Assembly: GCF_023101765.2 (NCBI RefSeq)
Contig: NC_064239.1
Coordinates: forward strand, 5,442,001 to 5,506,000
Direction: 5' to 3'
DNA: 64,000 nucleotides
DNA from: Spodoptera frugiperda
Lineage: Eukaryota > Arthropoda > Insecta > Lepidoptera > Noctuidae
In this document: one piece after another, positions 11,545 through 24,395 of the stretch
How positions within the stretch are numbered: position 1 is the first letter of the stretch
How the letters are laid out: every line of letters starts with the position of its first letter
Translations under genes and position numbers: made by a program
The notes under the pieces: model-generated
Database searches by the model: none
Seen by the model: the letters and a program-made list of their open reading frames with translations, nothing else
Told to the model about the DNA's origin: nothing

Positions 11545-13692
11545 TTACTTGTCGGCCGAGTCATCGTCGTCCGGGCGCGCTACGTATAGCGCCGGGTCGA
11601 TCACCTTCGGGATCGGCTTGATCTCCGTACCCAGCTCTTGCTCAATGCGATGCAGAGCAAAACGATCCTCATACGTGATTAGGTTGATAGCAATACCCAA
11701 GTGGCCGAAACGCCCTGAACGACCGATGCGATGTAGGTAGGTTTCAGCCATACGTGGGAAATCAAAGTTGATGACGACGTTGACAGCTTGCACGTCGATA
11801 CCTCTAGTGAACAGGTCAGAGCACACAAGATTGCGGCAGAGTCCCGCTCGGAAATCGTGGAACACACGATTACGATGTGCTTGCGCCATACGCGCGTGAA
11901 TGTAGTAACAGCAGTATCCTAGTTCAGTTATTTTCTTTGCAAGTAGCTCTACACGCTGAGTTGAATTACAGAATATTATAGACTGGTTTATTTGCAACTG
12001 AAACAAATAAGAACAAATAAGTATCCAATATAAACATCAATCAGATCAAATAAATAATATTAAATAAAATTTAATTCAAGATAATAGTTAATACAAACCT
12101 TAGAAAAAAGTGTATTTAAACAATGAACTTTCTGTCTCTCTTGTACAAATGCATAGTACTGTGTAACTCCCTTCAGTGTTAATTCCTCCATGAGATTAAT
12201 CTCATATGGTTCTCGTAAGTGTTTTTCCATGAATTGCTTCACACTCAGTGGGAAGGTTGCAGAGAACAGCAAGATCTGGCGTTCTTTGGGCAATCTGAGA
12301 AAATATTATACATATTAGTCTGTATAGAAATAAAAAAAATACCTGGAATAAAATAAGAAATGAACAAAACACATACCGTGAAATAACCATATCCAACATT
12401 CCTTTAAAGTCTTGAGAAAGAAGTTTATCTGCCTCATCAAGTACCAGCATCCTGCACTGGTCCATCTTGGCAACTTGTTTATCCATGAGATCAATCATAC
12501 GACCCGGCGTAGCAATAATAACTTGAACTGAAAAATACAAGACAGATAAGATGATATATCCAACTCAAAATAATATGTAAATTAAATTAATTCTTAATTA
12601 TTGAAATCATCATTACCATTTTGATAAATACGCATAATGTCATCCCGGAGATTAGTACCTCCAGTAGTAACCATTACGCGAATATCTGTGTGCTTTGCCA
12701 GTTCAATGCAAATTTGTGATGTCTGGAGCGCTAACTCCCTAGTTGGTACCACAATTAAAGCTTGGATAGCATCTTTTTTGGGATCCACCTAAATATAGAG
12801 AACAAAAACATTTTTAATACACTACAACTTCCTACAATCATTATTTTGAAGAACTAAGTGGGTGCATACTTAGTCAGTAAATACGGGTTTTGTCACTTAT
12901 AAAGAAGTGAAGGGGAATCCAAAAATATCATCATTCAAGTATTTTCAGTAGTAATTTTACAATACCAAACTAAAAATTTTAAAACAGCCGTACAAACCTG
13001 TTCTAAAACTGGAATACAATAAGCGCCAGTTTTGCCAGTTCCATTTTTAGCTCTTGCGAGGACATCTTTACCACTGAGTGCGATAGGAATAGAAGCCTCT
13101 TGAATAGGAGAAGGTTTTTCCCATCCTTTCTCAAAAATGCCCATCAGCAGCTCACGTTTTAGGCAAAACTCTTCAAACTCATTACCTCTTGTGTCTGTTA
13201 CATCCTTTAAATACAAGAATGAGCAATTAGCATCATAAATGAGAATATACAAAAAAAATCTGGCTGTCTTACTAGACCTTTATTGTAATAAAAAAAATCA
13301 ATTTTCCAAGAATATTTCTCTTACAAGATATTGGATTTTTTTTTATGCAGTTAAGGATTTCTATTAAGATTCTATTTAAGATATTAGTTAATGGACACTA
13401 ATTAGATAATTGCATTATTAATAATAAGATCGGTAATTATTTATAATGAAGGTAGTTTTAACTTACACTAGTCTTTATTCTCCTGTCTTTCGGGGGTATT
13501 TTTAATTTTGATTTCCAACCGATGTCATCGATACTTTTATCGACATCACTGTAAAAAGAAATTGGAATTATTACAAAATTCGGATTAGAAGTAAACACAT
13601 TGGCAAACAAAGAGTCATACGAACCCCTTATTCTGACTGGTCATACTGTTTCCGACGTGATTACTTGAACTAATTCTATTTTCGGTCATCAT
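11545..13692 (-). CDS. me31B: me31B / DDX6-type DEAD-box RNA helicase, complete
   Basis: Coding exons on the minus strand, 5' to 3': 13692-13625, 13548-13467, 13204-12998, 12788-12617, 12527-12377, 12294-12099, 11997-11545; phases agree and give 442 residues, within the usual DDX6/Dhh1 range. Motifs: Q motif (FEKGWEKPSPIQ, 74-85), Walker A AKNGTGKT (102-109), PTRELA (134-139), TPGR (183-186), DEAD (207-210), SAT (238-240), TRGID (356-360), HRIGRSGR (381-388). The family acts with decapping activators and translational repressors in P-bodies and germ granules to silence and store mRNA. The N-terminus is short (MMTENRISSS) and the C-terminus acidic (DDDDSADK), as in other insect members. A non-coding 5' exon (about 14340-14281, donor gtaatg) and 13721-13693 give a split 5' UTR. 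The first coding intron has a weak donor, GTTCGT, chosen because it alone keeps the frame. Confidence 0.95.
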
Positions 13693-14345
13693 TTTGCCAA
13701 ATAATCCCACTAGGGACACGACTAAAATTAGAAACTTAGAATCACAATTCTTTGTCCAAGTCCAACACTAAATAAATTTTACGATAAGTCACTTTTCGAC
13801 ACATAAGCTATTTAGAAGTTTATCACGTTCACCAACTTAGTCCGGGGATATCTGGAACAATAAAGACATCATACATAATTAGCTTTATAGTATAGATAGG
13901 CACGCCAAAGAAAGATAGGTAAACGAGATTACGAGACGCGTCAACAAGCCTCAAAATAAGTAGGTACAAATAATTACAAAACAGAAATTGGCCATGAAAA
14001 CAAATACCTCATAGAACTAATAAGTAAAGAACAAAGGGGATGTCATTTAATTTTGTTCTACTGTGTATTTAAACATAAACGGAACAAGATCAAAGAGATT
14101 ACACAGGATAAAATGAAGTCGTAGTTTTATCTTCGAATTTTAATATGGCCGCCAAGAAATATTTAAGTGACAAGTAGTTATTAGTATCTTTAATTACCAA
14201 AGAAGTTGTACAGTAACAATTACAACTCATACGTATTAAATATAAAAATAAAATACGTAAAATTCATAAATAAACATTACCTCGATAAAATTCTACAAAA
14301 GACGACGACACTCGATACTCGACGACGACATCACAATGTAACCAA
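13693..14345 (-). promoter_or_regulatory. me31B: Inferred 5' UTR exons and promoter side of me31B
   Basis: On the minus strand a GAG|GTAATG donor at 14281/14280 and an AATTTTAG acceptor before 13721 can join a non-coding exon (rich in GTCGTC) to the 29-nt leader before the ATG at 13692. The transcription start is probably within about 14340-14380; no clear TATA box is seen. Confidence 0.45.
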
Positions 14346-15415
14346 AACAGTGTTGCCAATTGTATGCTCGAAGTTTGCATTGCCTCCGCTTGCGTAGATA
14401 AACAATACATGATACGTTCTGTTTGTTTGCCTGTTACAGCAAGCGTAAATGTACTGAATGTTAATAAAAAGTACAAAATATCTATCTATAGATAAAATCC
14501 ATATTTTTCCCGTAAACTAAATATTTTTCTGTAGATAAAATTAATATTTTTTCTGTTTTTTTTTTACATGTTATGTTAAATTTCTTAGATATGGATAAGT
14601 ATAAAATAACAGTAGGACATTCACTTATGACAAGTTCAGTAAAAACGACATACCTATAATTATATTAACGCTATGTACGTCCACATATAAGAATATATTT
14701 TTCTACTATTAGATTATAAACTCATTCGAAAACAAGGTTGATGTAGTGAGACTCGAGTAAGATTATAGAATGTTTTGGTATACATTTTGTTTTTTTTTAT
14801 TATTATTCATATATGAATAATATAACTCAATTTGTTAAGTAATGTAGTATTATTAATATTGAAATTAACTAATTTTAAAAGTTAAATAACTTCTATCTGA
14901 TAGCGTGAATAACAGTAGCATAGCAGCTGATACATTGATCTACATTTATAGACGAGAAATTATTGTCTATGGGCAGAATATAAAATGTATTTTAGCGGTT
15001 GATTAATTATTAACATATTGTTGTTTCTTTTTTACTTATGTTCTTTTGCACAGCAGAAAGAGACAGTGAACTATTGTCATTCTGGCAGATTTCTCTATTT
15101 AATTCATAGACATTAAAACATCTATTTCTTTTCATTATCAAGTTGACAACTTAACAAATTATATTTTGACATTGACATTATTGACAAAAATAATCCACAT
15201 TGTATTCAATTATGTACACAAGAGATTGTGCATTGACGATTTAATTTGTTGTTTTTGCTGCAGAAATAGAAATGCAATTTAGAATCGTGTTATGATAGTA
15301 AAATTATTGAATAATACCTTTTAATAAGAAATTAAACATTGTTGTTGAACGTGAGTTGGTTGAGGAAACCACTTTGTATTTTGTACCCTGGATTTCGTAT
15401 CATTAAAAGTTTAAA
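14346..15415. other. Head-to-head region between me31B and WBP4
   Basis: About 1 kb that should contain the promoters of two divergent genes. It is AT-rich with several T tracts. No TATA or initiator pair could be assigned with confidence and no repeat was recognised. Confidence 0.5.
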
Positions 15416-17827
15416 ATGTAAGTAACAAAAAATCATAAATAATTTATAAATTTTGAAAAAAGTTAAGTAAGTTTGGTTTATCTATAAATCATAAATAAAT
15501 ATTTATTTATTACAGGACAGAATATTGGAAATCTCAAGCCCGAAAGTATTGTGAATTTTGCAAGTGTTGGTTTGCTGATAACAAAGTGGTAAGGATATCA
15601 ATCAACTAAATTAATAATTAAGTTTAATCTCTTGTTTGAAGTCATTCAAAATAATATAAGTGACAATAGTACCCAAAAATAGAACATTGTATTTTGCCAT
15701 AGTTACCTACTTATTAAAATGTATCAATTATTATCACATAGAGAATTTCAAAAGCGTAGTAACCCTAAAAGAATATTATTAAGTTCAATTTAAATTAGGT
15801 AGAAAGGCACTGCAGTGGGACAATCATGGCTGAAATGAAATCAATCAATTTAAATATCGAGTGGAATGTTCTAGTCCTAATTGTTTCAAATCTCACCGAT
15901 AAACAGTAAATAATTTTTGGGCTTACTATTTGTTCTCTTCAATACTCATTAATTAATAAAACAGCAATAATTTAAAGGGAAAAATGTTTTGCTGATATAC
16001 AACCTAGATATAAAATTGCAGTTAAAAAAGCAATATGAAAATGTAACTCTTAACTTTTTGATTTCCAGTCTATTTCCTTCCACGAGAATGGTAAGCGCCA
16101 CAAGGAAAATGTTCAGAAACACATATCACAGCTTAGCAAAAAGAGTGCTAAAGAATTCAAACAGAAAGAGAAAATTGATGATGACATGAAGAAAATGGAA
16201 GCCGCAGCCATGGCAGCCTACTTGAATGACATTAAGAATAATGCGGATCTTACATCACAGGTAATATTAATAATAGGTATTTTGGTTATTTAAACAAAGA
16301 TAGAGAAGAAGAAGATAGAGAAGAACAGAGATAGAGAAACTAAACATAGGACTTATACTTTGAAAGAATCTCTCAAATTCTTTCTTAAAATTATCTCCTG
16401 TTTATTTTTAAAATTTTTACTTGTGTTCATTATTGTGTGTTTACTCCATGGGGCCTGCATACCATATTACCTATAAACCTATAATTCCATCTAATATTTT
16501 GTATTGTAAGTTAAATAAATCTATTTATCTTTCAGAGTATTAATGATTTAATAAACCAAGGTGGTAGCAGTGAAGCTACTATTGTGGTCAGTAATTCACC
16601 TACTTCGAAGGCTCCACCTGCCTGGGAAGAAGTCAAGAGTGATGATGGAAGCTCATACTACTGGAATACTATAACAAATGGTATGTATAATAAACAAAAA
16701 CACATTTTTTATTTGCTTAGAACATGGCCATTGGCCAGGTGTCAATTCAAGCTCCTGTGTCCTACTTGGAATATTCGAAAATATAATAATGATATTTACC
16801 AATGAATTTGAAGCTTGAACACAAAACATGAAACTCAGAATCTAAATCACTTCCAAATTCCAATCCAAAGAAGTAATCTTGATTATCTTTTTATAAATAA
16901 ACTGTAAAGTGTACTTTAGTATATTATATCATTATATTTGATTACAGAAACCACTTGGGATGCACCAGATGAATATGTATCAGTAGCAGAAAAAGAGAAG
17001 AACAAATTAAAAGAAGAAGCTCAAGAGAAAAAGAAACAGAAAATTAAGTAAGTGGTTTAAAAAAAGCTTTTAATTAAATAACCCCACTTCTATTCAGTGT
17101 CTTTAGAATACAATCTTCCCTATCATAAAACTGTAAATATGTTTGTTACAGAAAACAACAACAGAAACAAGCTCAGAAGGATGTACACATGGAAGTAAAT
17201 GCTCACTTAGCGAGAGAGAAAATGAGAGAATTAGCGGTCAAAAAGGAACCAGAGCCACCCAAGAAATTTGTGGACTATGGACCTGCTCCTCGGGCTAGCA
17301 AACCATATGGCTCGTGGACCCCAGTCGTCAACCAGTAAGTTAAATATATAAAAGAATCTATAATTTAAAAATGAATTGCTAAATGTGTTGCTGAGCATAA
17401 ATTTTGGCAACAGCTGAATGGATTATTCGATCGGCGAATTCTTTTTTTGTGGAGTGTTATGTAAATTTTAGCAGTTTACAGCGCAACAGATACCTATAAA
17501 AAACCATAGACAATAAAAGCCTTTTTTATAGTCATATAAAAAAACTGAACCATTTTTTCTCAATATTAACTATCTATATAGTGATTATCTACAGTATTTG
17601 AGTAATTATTTATACTTTTATTATTTTCTAGGCCTGTGGAGCAAGTGGATCTTCAGCTACCGAAGAATGAAAAAGTGCTGCCGCCGCCCCCAGTGGTGGT
17701 ACAACCGGAAATCATTCAGTTTAAAGAGAAACGCATCGAGTCTCTTGGCGATGAACCCGTCGAATTCAAAAAGAGAAAGTTCAACAACCCCAAAAGAAAT
17801 ATGCGTCAAAAACTAGATGATGACTGA
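15416..17827 (+). CDS. WBP4: WW domain-binding protein 4 (FBP21) homologue
   Basis: Exons: 15416-15417 (AT of the start codon), 15516-15588, 16069-16260, 16536-16680, 16948-17047, 17152-17334, 17632-17827; 296 residues. The N-terminus MTEYWKSQARKYCEFCKCW is the U1-type zinc finger typical of WBP4, with C13, C16, H30 and H36. A basic, Lys-rich coiled stretch follows. One WW domain lies at about 116-146 (W119, Y130-Y131-W132, W141-D-A-P144). The C-terminus (FKKRK ... MRQKLDDD) matches the conserved end of the family. WBP4 is a component of activated spliceosomes that binds proline-rich splicing factors through its WW domains. Vertebrate WBP4 has two WW domains and is longer; here only one is visible. 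AATAAA at about 17841 follows the stop closely. Confidence 0.92.
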
Positions 17828-18148
17828 TAGCATAAAATAATAAAATTTGTAAATAGGAAACTTGACTTTTTTATTCGGTAGTAATGAATGTTATGTAAAA
17901 TGGCTTTATGTAAAATGGCTACTTGGGAATAGAACCTATGCCACAGTTTCTAATAAAACAACTCTTAACTATACAGGGCACAGGTTATTTTGCGCCTGGA
18001 CCGACATATTTTTTTCAGGGACTTGTTCTCTACTCATTAGCTAGCTTTCACCCATAAACCCTTCGTCCTGTTACAGTTTGTGGGTACAGAATGGTCCAAA
18101 ATACATACTTGGATATTATTTTTTAATTATTAGTAAAATGAACTAAAG

Positions 18149-18462
18149 AGATTGCCTCGTTAGTCGAGTGGTCGCAAGTGCGACTGCCGGAGAAAAGGTC
18201 TCGGGTTCGATTCCCGGGTCGGCCCTTGAAAAAGCCCAGTAATACTTTTGTATTACTGTGATATTTTCGGTTTTTCCAAAATTTCTCAGTAGTAGCACGG
18301 GGTCTAGAATTGTGCTCAGTATATGGCAATAGGCTCACCCCCTATTACATGGGACTTATCACACAAATGGTGAAAAATGGGTGTACTTTCTATAGCGGCA
18401 TCATGTGCCGTAATGTGCTCTGCCTACCCCTTCGGGAATAAAGGCGTGACATTGCTTATTTT
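18149..18462 (+). repeat. tRNA-derived SINE, near full length
   Basis: It has an internal RNA polymerase III promoter: an A-box-like TAGTCGAGTGG at 18161-18171 and a perfect B box GGTTCGATTCC at 18204-18214. A tRNA-unrelated body and a tail shared with 3745-3900 and (reversed) 7945-8060 follow. The element ends at ataaaggcgtgacattgc. Four family members in the first 19 kb suggest a once active family. Confidence 0.85.
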
Positions 18463-18939
18463 TATTAAACTAAATATAAAATAAATAAAGCATCAAAATT
18501 CTCATCTACAAAACTGCCATGGAATGTATCTGATTGTATATTACGTAACATTCTACTAGATGGCGTCACACGTCTATTAGTAGGATTTGAACATTTCAGA
18601 ATGGTGGATTATCGGTAGTGGTAAGCTGTATTTCCGCTACAATTTGTATTTTCAACATATCTAATTTGAGGTACGATAGAAAAATGCATAGTAGGAACCA
18701 TTTACGATAGCATAAAAGCTCTGTTTTTCTTATTCAAGCTTCTTAATTCCTGGGGGATCCACCGTTCACCAGTTTCGTTGTACACATTCATCATCAGTCG
18801 TTGAGTTTGAAGGTGATCAAACCTCAAGCTTGGCAGTCTGCTTTGGGACTAGTCAGGTCACTGGAGAGTTTGTTCGTTTAACGCGTTGATCTCCAGCACT
18901 AGGTACGGGTCCGAATTGAATATTTTTTTTGTGTTGTAT

Positions 18940-19032
18940 AGCGCATTTATCGAGGAAGGCTATAAAATATCACACTACGATCAATAGGAGCCAAGCAGAG
19001 CGGGTGAAACCGCGCGGAAGTAGCTAGTTTGT
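18940..19032 (+). repeat. RTE-like non-LTR retrotransposon 3' remnant
   Basis: The phrases tatcgaggaaggctataaaa and gagcgggtgaaaccgcgcgg with gaagtagctagt recur at 63186-63243 (catcgagg, gagcgggtgacaacgcgcgg, aagtagccagt). This 3' end is very common in Lepidoptera. No reverse transcriptase remains. Confidence 0.7.
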
Positions 19033-21153
19033 TAATAAAACGTATATAGGTACCTAATTGGGTATGAGATGATATCGTACAGATAGATGGACCTTTATTC
19101 AGTAGGTATATAACTGCAGTACCTAGGTACTGCACTAATTAGATCCGTAACTAACTTATTAATATTTATTTATGTTCATAATGCTAATGTTATACTGATA
19201 TAGATATCTATAAATATACGGTACCTATCTAATACATATATCAATACCTATTAACCTACATAATAACATTTATGTACCTACAGACCTATATAAAACATAG
19301 GAACTTAGGAAGGTAACTAAGCTTGGTCTTAGAGTATAAACCAAGTTGTTACTTGGTAACGTAACGACTATTATGTGATATCATACGTTTATCATAAACA
19401 TTTCACCTTTTATTGCTCGAAAGTCGTAGACCTAAATTAAAAAAATATATGATAAATCTCATTATCCTTACCTATTTTACCCGTTGCGGCAACCGCACTT
19501 AGGTAGGTACACGATTCCGTGCTGAGTTTTATAAACCCAAACAAATAAATCTTAAAAACAGTTGCTTTTGTTTAGCTATAAACCAAACTCCACCTACTTA
19601 AGTACTTATTTTTACCAACTGACCTGTGTAATGACAAAAGGGTTTCCCCTTTAGAAAAATATTTAAAAGAAGGATATTACGGTAAGGTATGTAGGTCTTC
19701 CGACTTTATGGATAATTTTTAATTGAATCCTTTTTAAGGATTTACCCTAATGTTTATGAATACCTAGTAAAGTTTTTTCTTTATAGTTGAACAATAATAA
19801 TGTTATGATGAAGTACTTACCTCCCTATGTACCTATACCAATTCGAGTCACTCCGCTTTCGCTGCGTGAAGTACTGACTAAGAATTTCGTACCCTATTTA
19901 AAACGTATGTCTTCCTCCTTTCCAAAATTCAACCTTCCTAATGTTCTACGGGATTTCAAACTCAAAGAACCATGTCAAGTATTGACCTGAATTTTTTGAC
20001 TTGTCTAGTGATGTAAAATATTTCAAAAAATAGGTTTGGTCTTGTTTATTAGATACCTACATATCGCTTAATAGAATTTTCAAATAAGACAAGGAAAAAA
20101 AGATACGTCACATTTTGTTTCTCAATCGAATTTTATTTTATTTATTTAATTATTTATTTATTTTTGGAAACGGAACGTGTTTTACGGAACAACATTAGTA
20201 TGTCTGTATAATTATAATTAGGTACTATAAGCGAAGATACTACAAACTCTTATTAGCTATAAAATATATTTGTAACTTCTTACTACCGAGTTTATTGAAA
20301 TATCATGTTCCTAGAAACCTAGAAAAGTTGCACAGACGACTCTTTAGTAAACTGTTGGAGCAGACAATTAAATTAATTGAGCACCGTTTTAGATCACTGT
20401 TCCATATTTAAAAATAACAATGCTTTGTCATTTAATTTGAGAACAAGCTGTTTGGAACGTATAGGTAGGTACCTAGGTACTGTCACCGCTTTCATTATTT
20501 ATTTCAGATTTTTAGAACAAGTTTTAACAAAACTATCGTCGCCTGTTCGTCAAAATGTCTACCGTGGAATCATTAGTATGCATCCAACTGTGAATAGCTG
20601 TTAATCGTGTTCTTATGCAAAATAACACAATTACATAAACATAAAGTGAACTTGTTACCTATATCCTGCTGTTAATTGACATAAATTAATATATGTGATT
20701 TATATATTAATTTACCAAGAACATGATCTTACAAAACGTGCCTAATAAAGTTAGCGTACCTATATATTTAAGTAGATACGAAGTTCGTTTTAATTAACTT
20801 ATTAACACTGGAGATTAGATAGCCTGTTGCTCTTAAATACAGGTAGAAATATTGCTTAATAAAACCTTAAACTAACATTCCTATTGAAACTAATGGCGTG
20901 TCCAATGTTATAAACGTACTTAGGTACCTACACGCATTTTTTACAGCAATTAATCCGGCGTCGAATCTTCTACGTGTCTATTGTAACCAATTGTCACAGT
21001 CTGATCCGGGTCCAATATGGAAATGAAGTACTATTAACAGTTAATGCGACATTGTGTATAACATTTTTTACATCCTATATGCAGTGTGTTGAGGACGGTT
21101 CGAGGATCATTAGTTTTTCCGATCACGGACGGGAGTTCGGCCCTCACACCTCG

Positions 21154-21161
21154 TATATAAG
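21154..21161 (+). promoter_or_regulatory. Possible TATA box of the NPLP4-like gene
   Basis: TATATAAG lies about 130 bases upstream of the ATG, which would imply a leader of roughly 100 nt. A TCAGTG initiator-like motif at 21243 is too far away to pair with it, so the start site remains unclear. Confidence 0.3.
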
Positions 21162-21285
21162 ATGTAGCGTGGGAGAAGACGTTATGATACCAGCCGCCTC
21201 ATCTGTAGACTACAGTCCTGTCTAGTGCCAACTAGATTTGGTTCAGTGTTGTGTCTCTGAGGAGATATTTGAAAAACTATTCATC

Positions 21286-22417
21286 ATGTTCAAATTGGTA
21301 AGCCTGTTTTCTATCGTATACTTAGGTTTATTATTTGTTGCTTGTAATTAATAATATTAAATTAAATAATATAGTCTATGGCAATTGCAAGTTTAACTGC
21401 AATTTAATATTTTTTAAGCGGCCTCCTGATGAATTAAGCTGTTTACTTTCATATAAATCTTGCAATAATTAGGTAGAACGAACACTAGTAAAAATATACC
21501 TTGTCCTTTGGTCTCAATTAGGTATTCGTAAGTCCCTAATGTTAGTTCTACCTATATGTTTGTAGCCGAACATTTTAATTCTACGGTAGATAGTACAGGA
21601 AGAAACATATAAATAATTATGTTTCTGTGTACCTACACAATACAATATTTCCACAGAAAAGAGAACAGTATTTCTCTTTTATGTGTAGGGCTTATTAAGT
21701 GTCTCCCCAGTTCCCCATGCCGTATATACTTACGTTCAGTAACTACCGATCAAAGCCTATTTATTTATCTTCATTTCATTCGTTTATTTTTGTTCACGAA
21801 AGTTCGCAATAAATAGAATTATAGTATGCAATCTGCAAAATTTCGGACGAAACTTCGTTTTTCGTTGAATTAGAGTAGACCCACTGATGTGATAGATCCC
21901 CAAAATACAGGAGCAACCTAGTTTGGCGACTCGGGAACGATACACCAATTGTTATTTTAAGTGAAAACAATTTGTAATTTACCTATAAGTATAATACCAC
22001 TGTTTGTCAAGTTTGATAATATTATTTGGGTATTCCTATCTTCTCAAGTTTACAGGTAACAGTGACATGCACAAAACTTACTTGTCCAATCCATCTTTTA
22101 ATTCAATCCGTTTTACAATACAATCTGTATTATATTCCTCTATTCTCTGTATCTCTATCTGTATTGTATGTAGTGTAAATATTTTTTTTATAAAGGGTTC
22201 CTAAATACCAAACTATGTATACTTATCTAATTCCATACCTTTTCCTCAGTTGATGCTGATCGCCTTCGCCGTGGCGCTGATGGTGAGCCCTGCAGTGGCG
22301 AAACCTCAGGTGCTGGTGGACTACAGCTACTACCCAGGCTACGCGTACAGTTCCCCAGTCGCGTACTCATACTACCCTTACGCGTACGCCTATAGCTACC
22401 CACTAGCGTACTATTAG
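21286..22417 (+). CDS. Secreted Tyr-rich peptide precursor, NPLP4-like
   Basis: Two exons: 21286-21297 (MFKL, donor gtaagc) and 22250-22417, giving 59 residues. The frame is exact and the stop TAG is at 22415. Residues 1-21 form a signal peptide (MFKLLMLIAFAVALMVSPAVA) cut before KPQ. The mature part of about 38 residues is built from Tyr, Ala, Ser and Pro (YSYY, YAYSS, YAYAYSYP). The MFKLL start, the intron after four codons and the YSY-rich mature part are typical of insect neuropeptide-like precursor 4 proteins and of small cuticle-like secreted peptides. Whether it is a real neuropeptide is unproven even for the family. No dibasic cleavage sites are present. It is too short for gene finders that ignore the four-codon exon. 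Confidence 0.8.
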
Positions 22418-22460
22418 CACCATAAAACCAATACCCCACCAATATACAATGAAAACCAAA

Positions 22461-22493
22461 CCTTAATTCTTTATTTAAAATAAAGAATTAAGG
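22461..22493. repeat. Perfect 33-bp palindrome with AATAAA on both strands
   Basis: Arms 22461-22476 and 22478-22493 are perfect reverse complements around a single central base (22477). The sequence contains TTTATTTAAAATAAA, so a poly(A) signal is read in both directions. It lies 44 bases after the stop of the NPLP4-like gene, in its 3' UTR. Confidence 0.85.
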
Positions 22494-24072
22494 TTCATTG
22501 TACTTAATCAGTATTTTAATGCTTAAGTAACTAAGCAACACCATTTTTTTGTTAATTTTTAAAGTGTGATATGTTTTTATGTTAATTTGAGATATTATTG
22601 TCAATAAACGTATCTATTTTAATTATTGTGGTTTTTCTTCAAGTATATCAGCATCGCATTATTACTTATTACTTTTTTATTATAGCCCGACGTGGCATTA
22701 AATAGTTATCTATAAGTTAAGGTCCACGTTGCGTCATTTGACAAATGTATGAAACCCTTTACAAGTAATTATTAACTTAATTAAGTTATTATGCGGCCTA
22801 AAAATGATAATACACGCTGTTTGAAACAATGAAAACTGTCCTCGTTATTTAAATCCACCTATCGGTTTCAACCAATGCATGTATTTATCAAATGTCACAA
22901 CGTGGACAGTGCCCTTATTTGAAGTGATCCACTGTGACCAACATGAAGAATTTTGAAATAACAATAAACAAATTAAATAACTTACACTTAGTTATGTAGG
23001 CTGAGTTATGTGTAACTACTGAAATTGTAGTTAAGTACATGAACAATAACTAATAATTTATGTACCTTTACGACCAATTAGAACCACCCTACGCATTAGA
23101 AAAAACCCGTCATAATAATATCGACAAACAACCCACATGACATAATACACATTAAAACATAACAGTTAATAGGTTAGTAGTTAACTACCTATACATACAT
23201 AGCTTATATATAGGTAGATACTTAATTTATTATGTACGTAGGTACTCGTGGCCGTACTTGTATGGTGATGAGTTATGGTCTCAATAATAAATATTCTAAA
23301 CTATGAATGAATAAGAATATATGTATATGTTTCGCATAAGAATTAAATATAAGTATATGTAATCGTGGGACCTGTTTTATATTCCTGGGTAACTAAACTA
23401 CCTACTTGTATTGAGATATGTAAGTTTGTACCTACCTTCTTAAATATATACATAATAAGTCACATTGTGAGCGTATTATTACTTTTAATATAGAAATAGA
23501 AGCTTGTTTAACACAACAGTGTGAATAAGTACTTTCTATGCCTGGTATTTTGCTATGGGGTTACATAAACTGCATCGTTTATTAAATAAATACTGAAGTT
23601 AATGTTATCATAACTATAATTATTAACTATAAGTTTGAAAACGCCAATCCGCATTGAGCAAATGTGGTTAATGCTTAAACCTACTCCGTGTTAGAAGAGG
23701 CCTTTGGTTAGCAGTGACCACTTAAAGGCTGTTTGTTTATGTGTTCTTTAATTATTAGAATATGATAATCTAAACACTGGAAAGGAGTTAATAGATAAAT
23801 GATCTTACATTCATGACTGTGACTGATATTTTCTGAATTGTTTTGGATTGCCGAAAAATTGTCATCGCTTTTCATAAAGGGATTCCTGAACTTTACCACA
23901 TAAAGTCCTGTAGGGTTTACTTACTTCTAATTCGTTAATAAATGATCACATTACTTCAAAGACAAAAGCAATCAATGTGGGTTTTGAACACAAAATACTT
24001 AATTGAAAATAAACATGGAAGTTTGAACTCCGAACTAATCCAGTCGATATGGGCCGAAGACCGCTCCGCTTG

Positions 24073-24136
24073 CCCTCTTGAATTATTAACTAACTTACTT
24101 CTAAGTTAGAAGTAAGCAGCTACTTACAGAAGAGGG
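24073..24136. repeat. Nested foldback
   Basis: An inner hairpin, cttacttctaa at 24094-24104 and ttagaagtaag at 24106-24116, has one central base. An outer pair, ccctctt at 24073-24079 and aagaggg at 24130-24136, encloses it. Confidence 0.6.
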
Positions 24137-24317
24137 TGCACATCGGTACCTACTGTTATTCTGTCACAGTTACCTATTTCTACTAGTTCTAATTCCTACG
24201 TGGAGTTTCTTTCCTGTAGTCTTCCTCCGTTGTAGCACTATATTGTAAGCTATGTTAAAGATATCAACAGATTTCTTACAGAATGGTAGAATAACATAAT
24301 TAACATTGGTAAAAAGT

Positions 24318-24395
24318 AGAAGTCTGACATTCCATCTCGCCTAGCCCAAAGCGAGGGAAGTTATTGGATCATTATCACCCCTCATAAAAATGTAC
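24318..24395 (+). repeat. Interspersed repeat, second copy of the 8937 family
   Basis: agaagtctgacattccatct and caaagcgagggaagttattg align with 8975-9025 in the same orientation, with moderate divergence. Confidence 0.55.

Larger units (their letters stand above)
17828..21285. other. Intergenic region, WBP4 to NPLP4-like gene
   Basis: Holds the short WBP4 3' UTR, a near full-length SINE (18149-18462) and an RTE-like tail fragment (18940-19032). The rest is AT-rich, with many taggtacctac-type runs common in moth intergenic DNA. Small open frames here have no family signature. Confidence 0.6.

Noticed and set aside
18149..18222. Functional tRNA gene
   Set aside because: A and B boxes are present, but the segment does not close into a plausible acceptor stem and continues into a shared SINE body.
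21619..22204. Small plus-strand frames inside the NPLP4-like intron
   Set aside because: They lie between a good donor (21298) and acceptor (22249), with no motif of their own.
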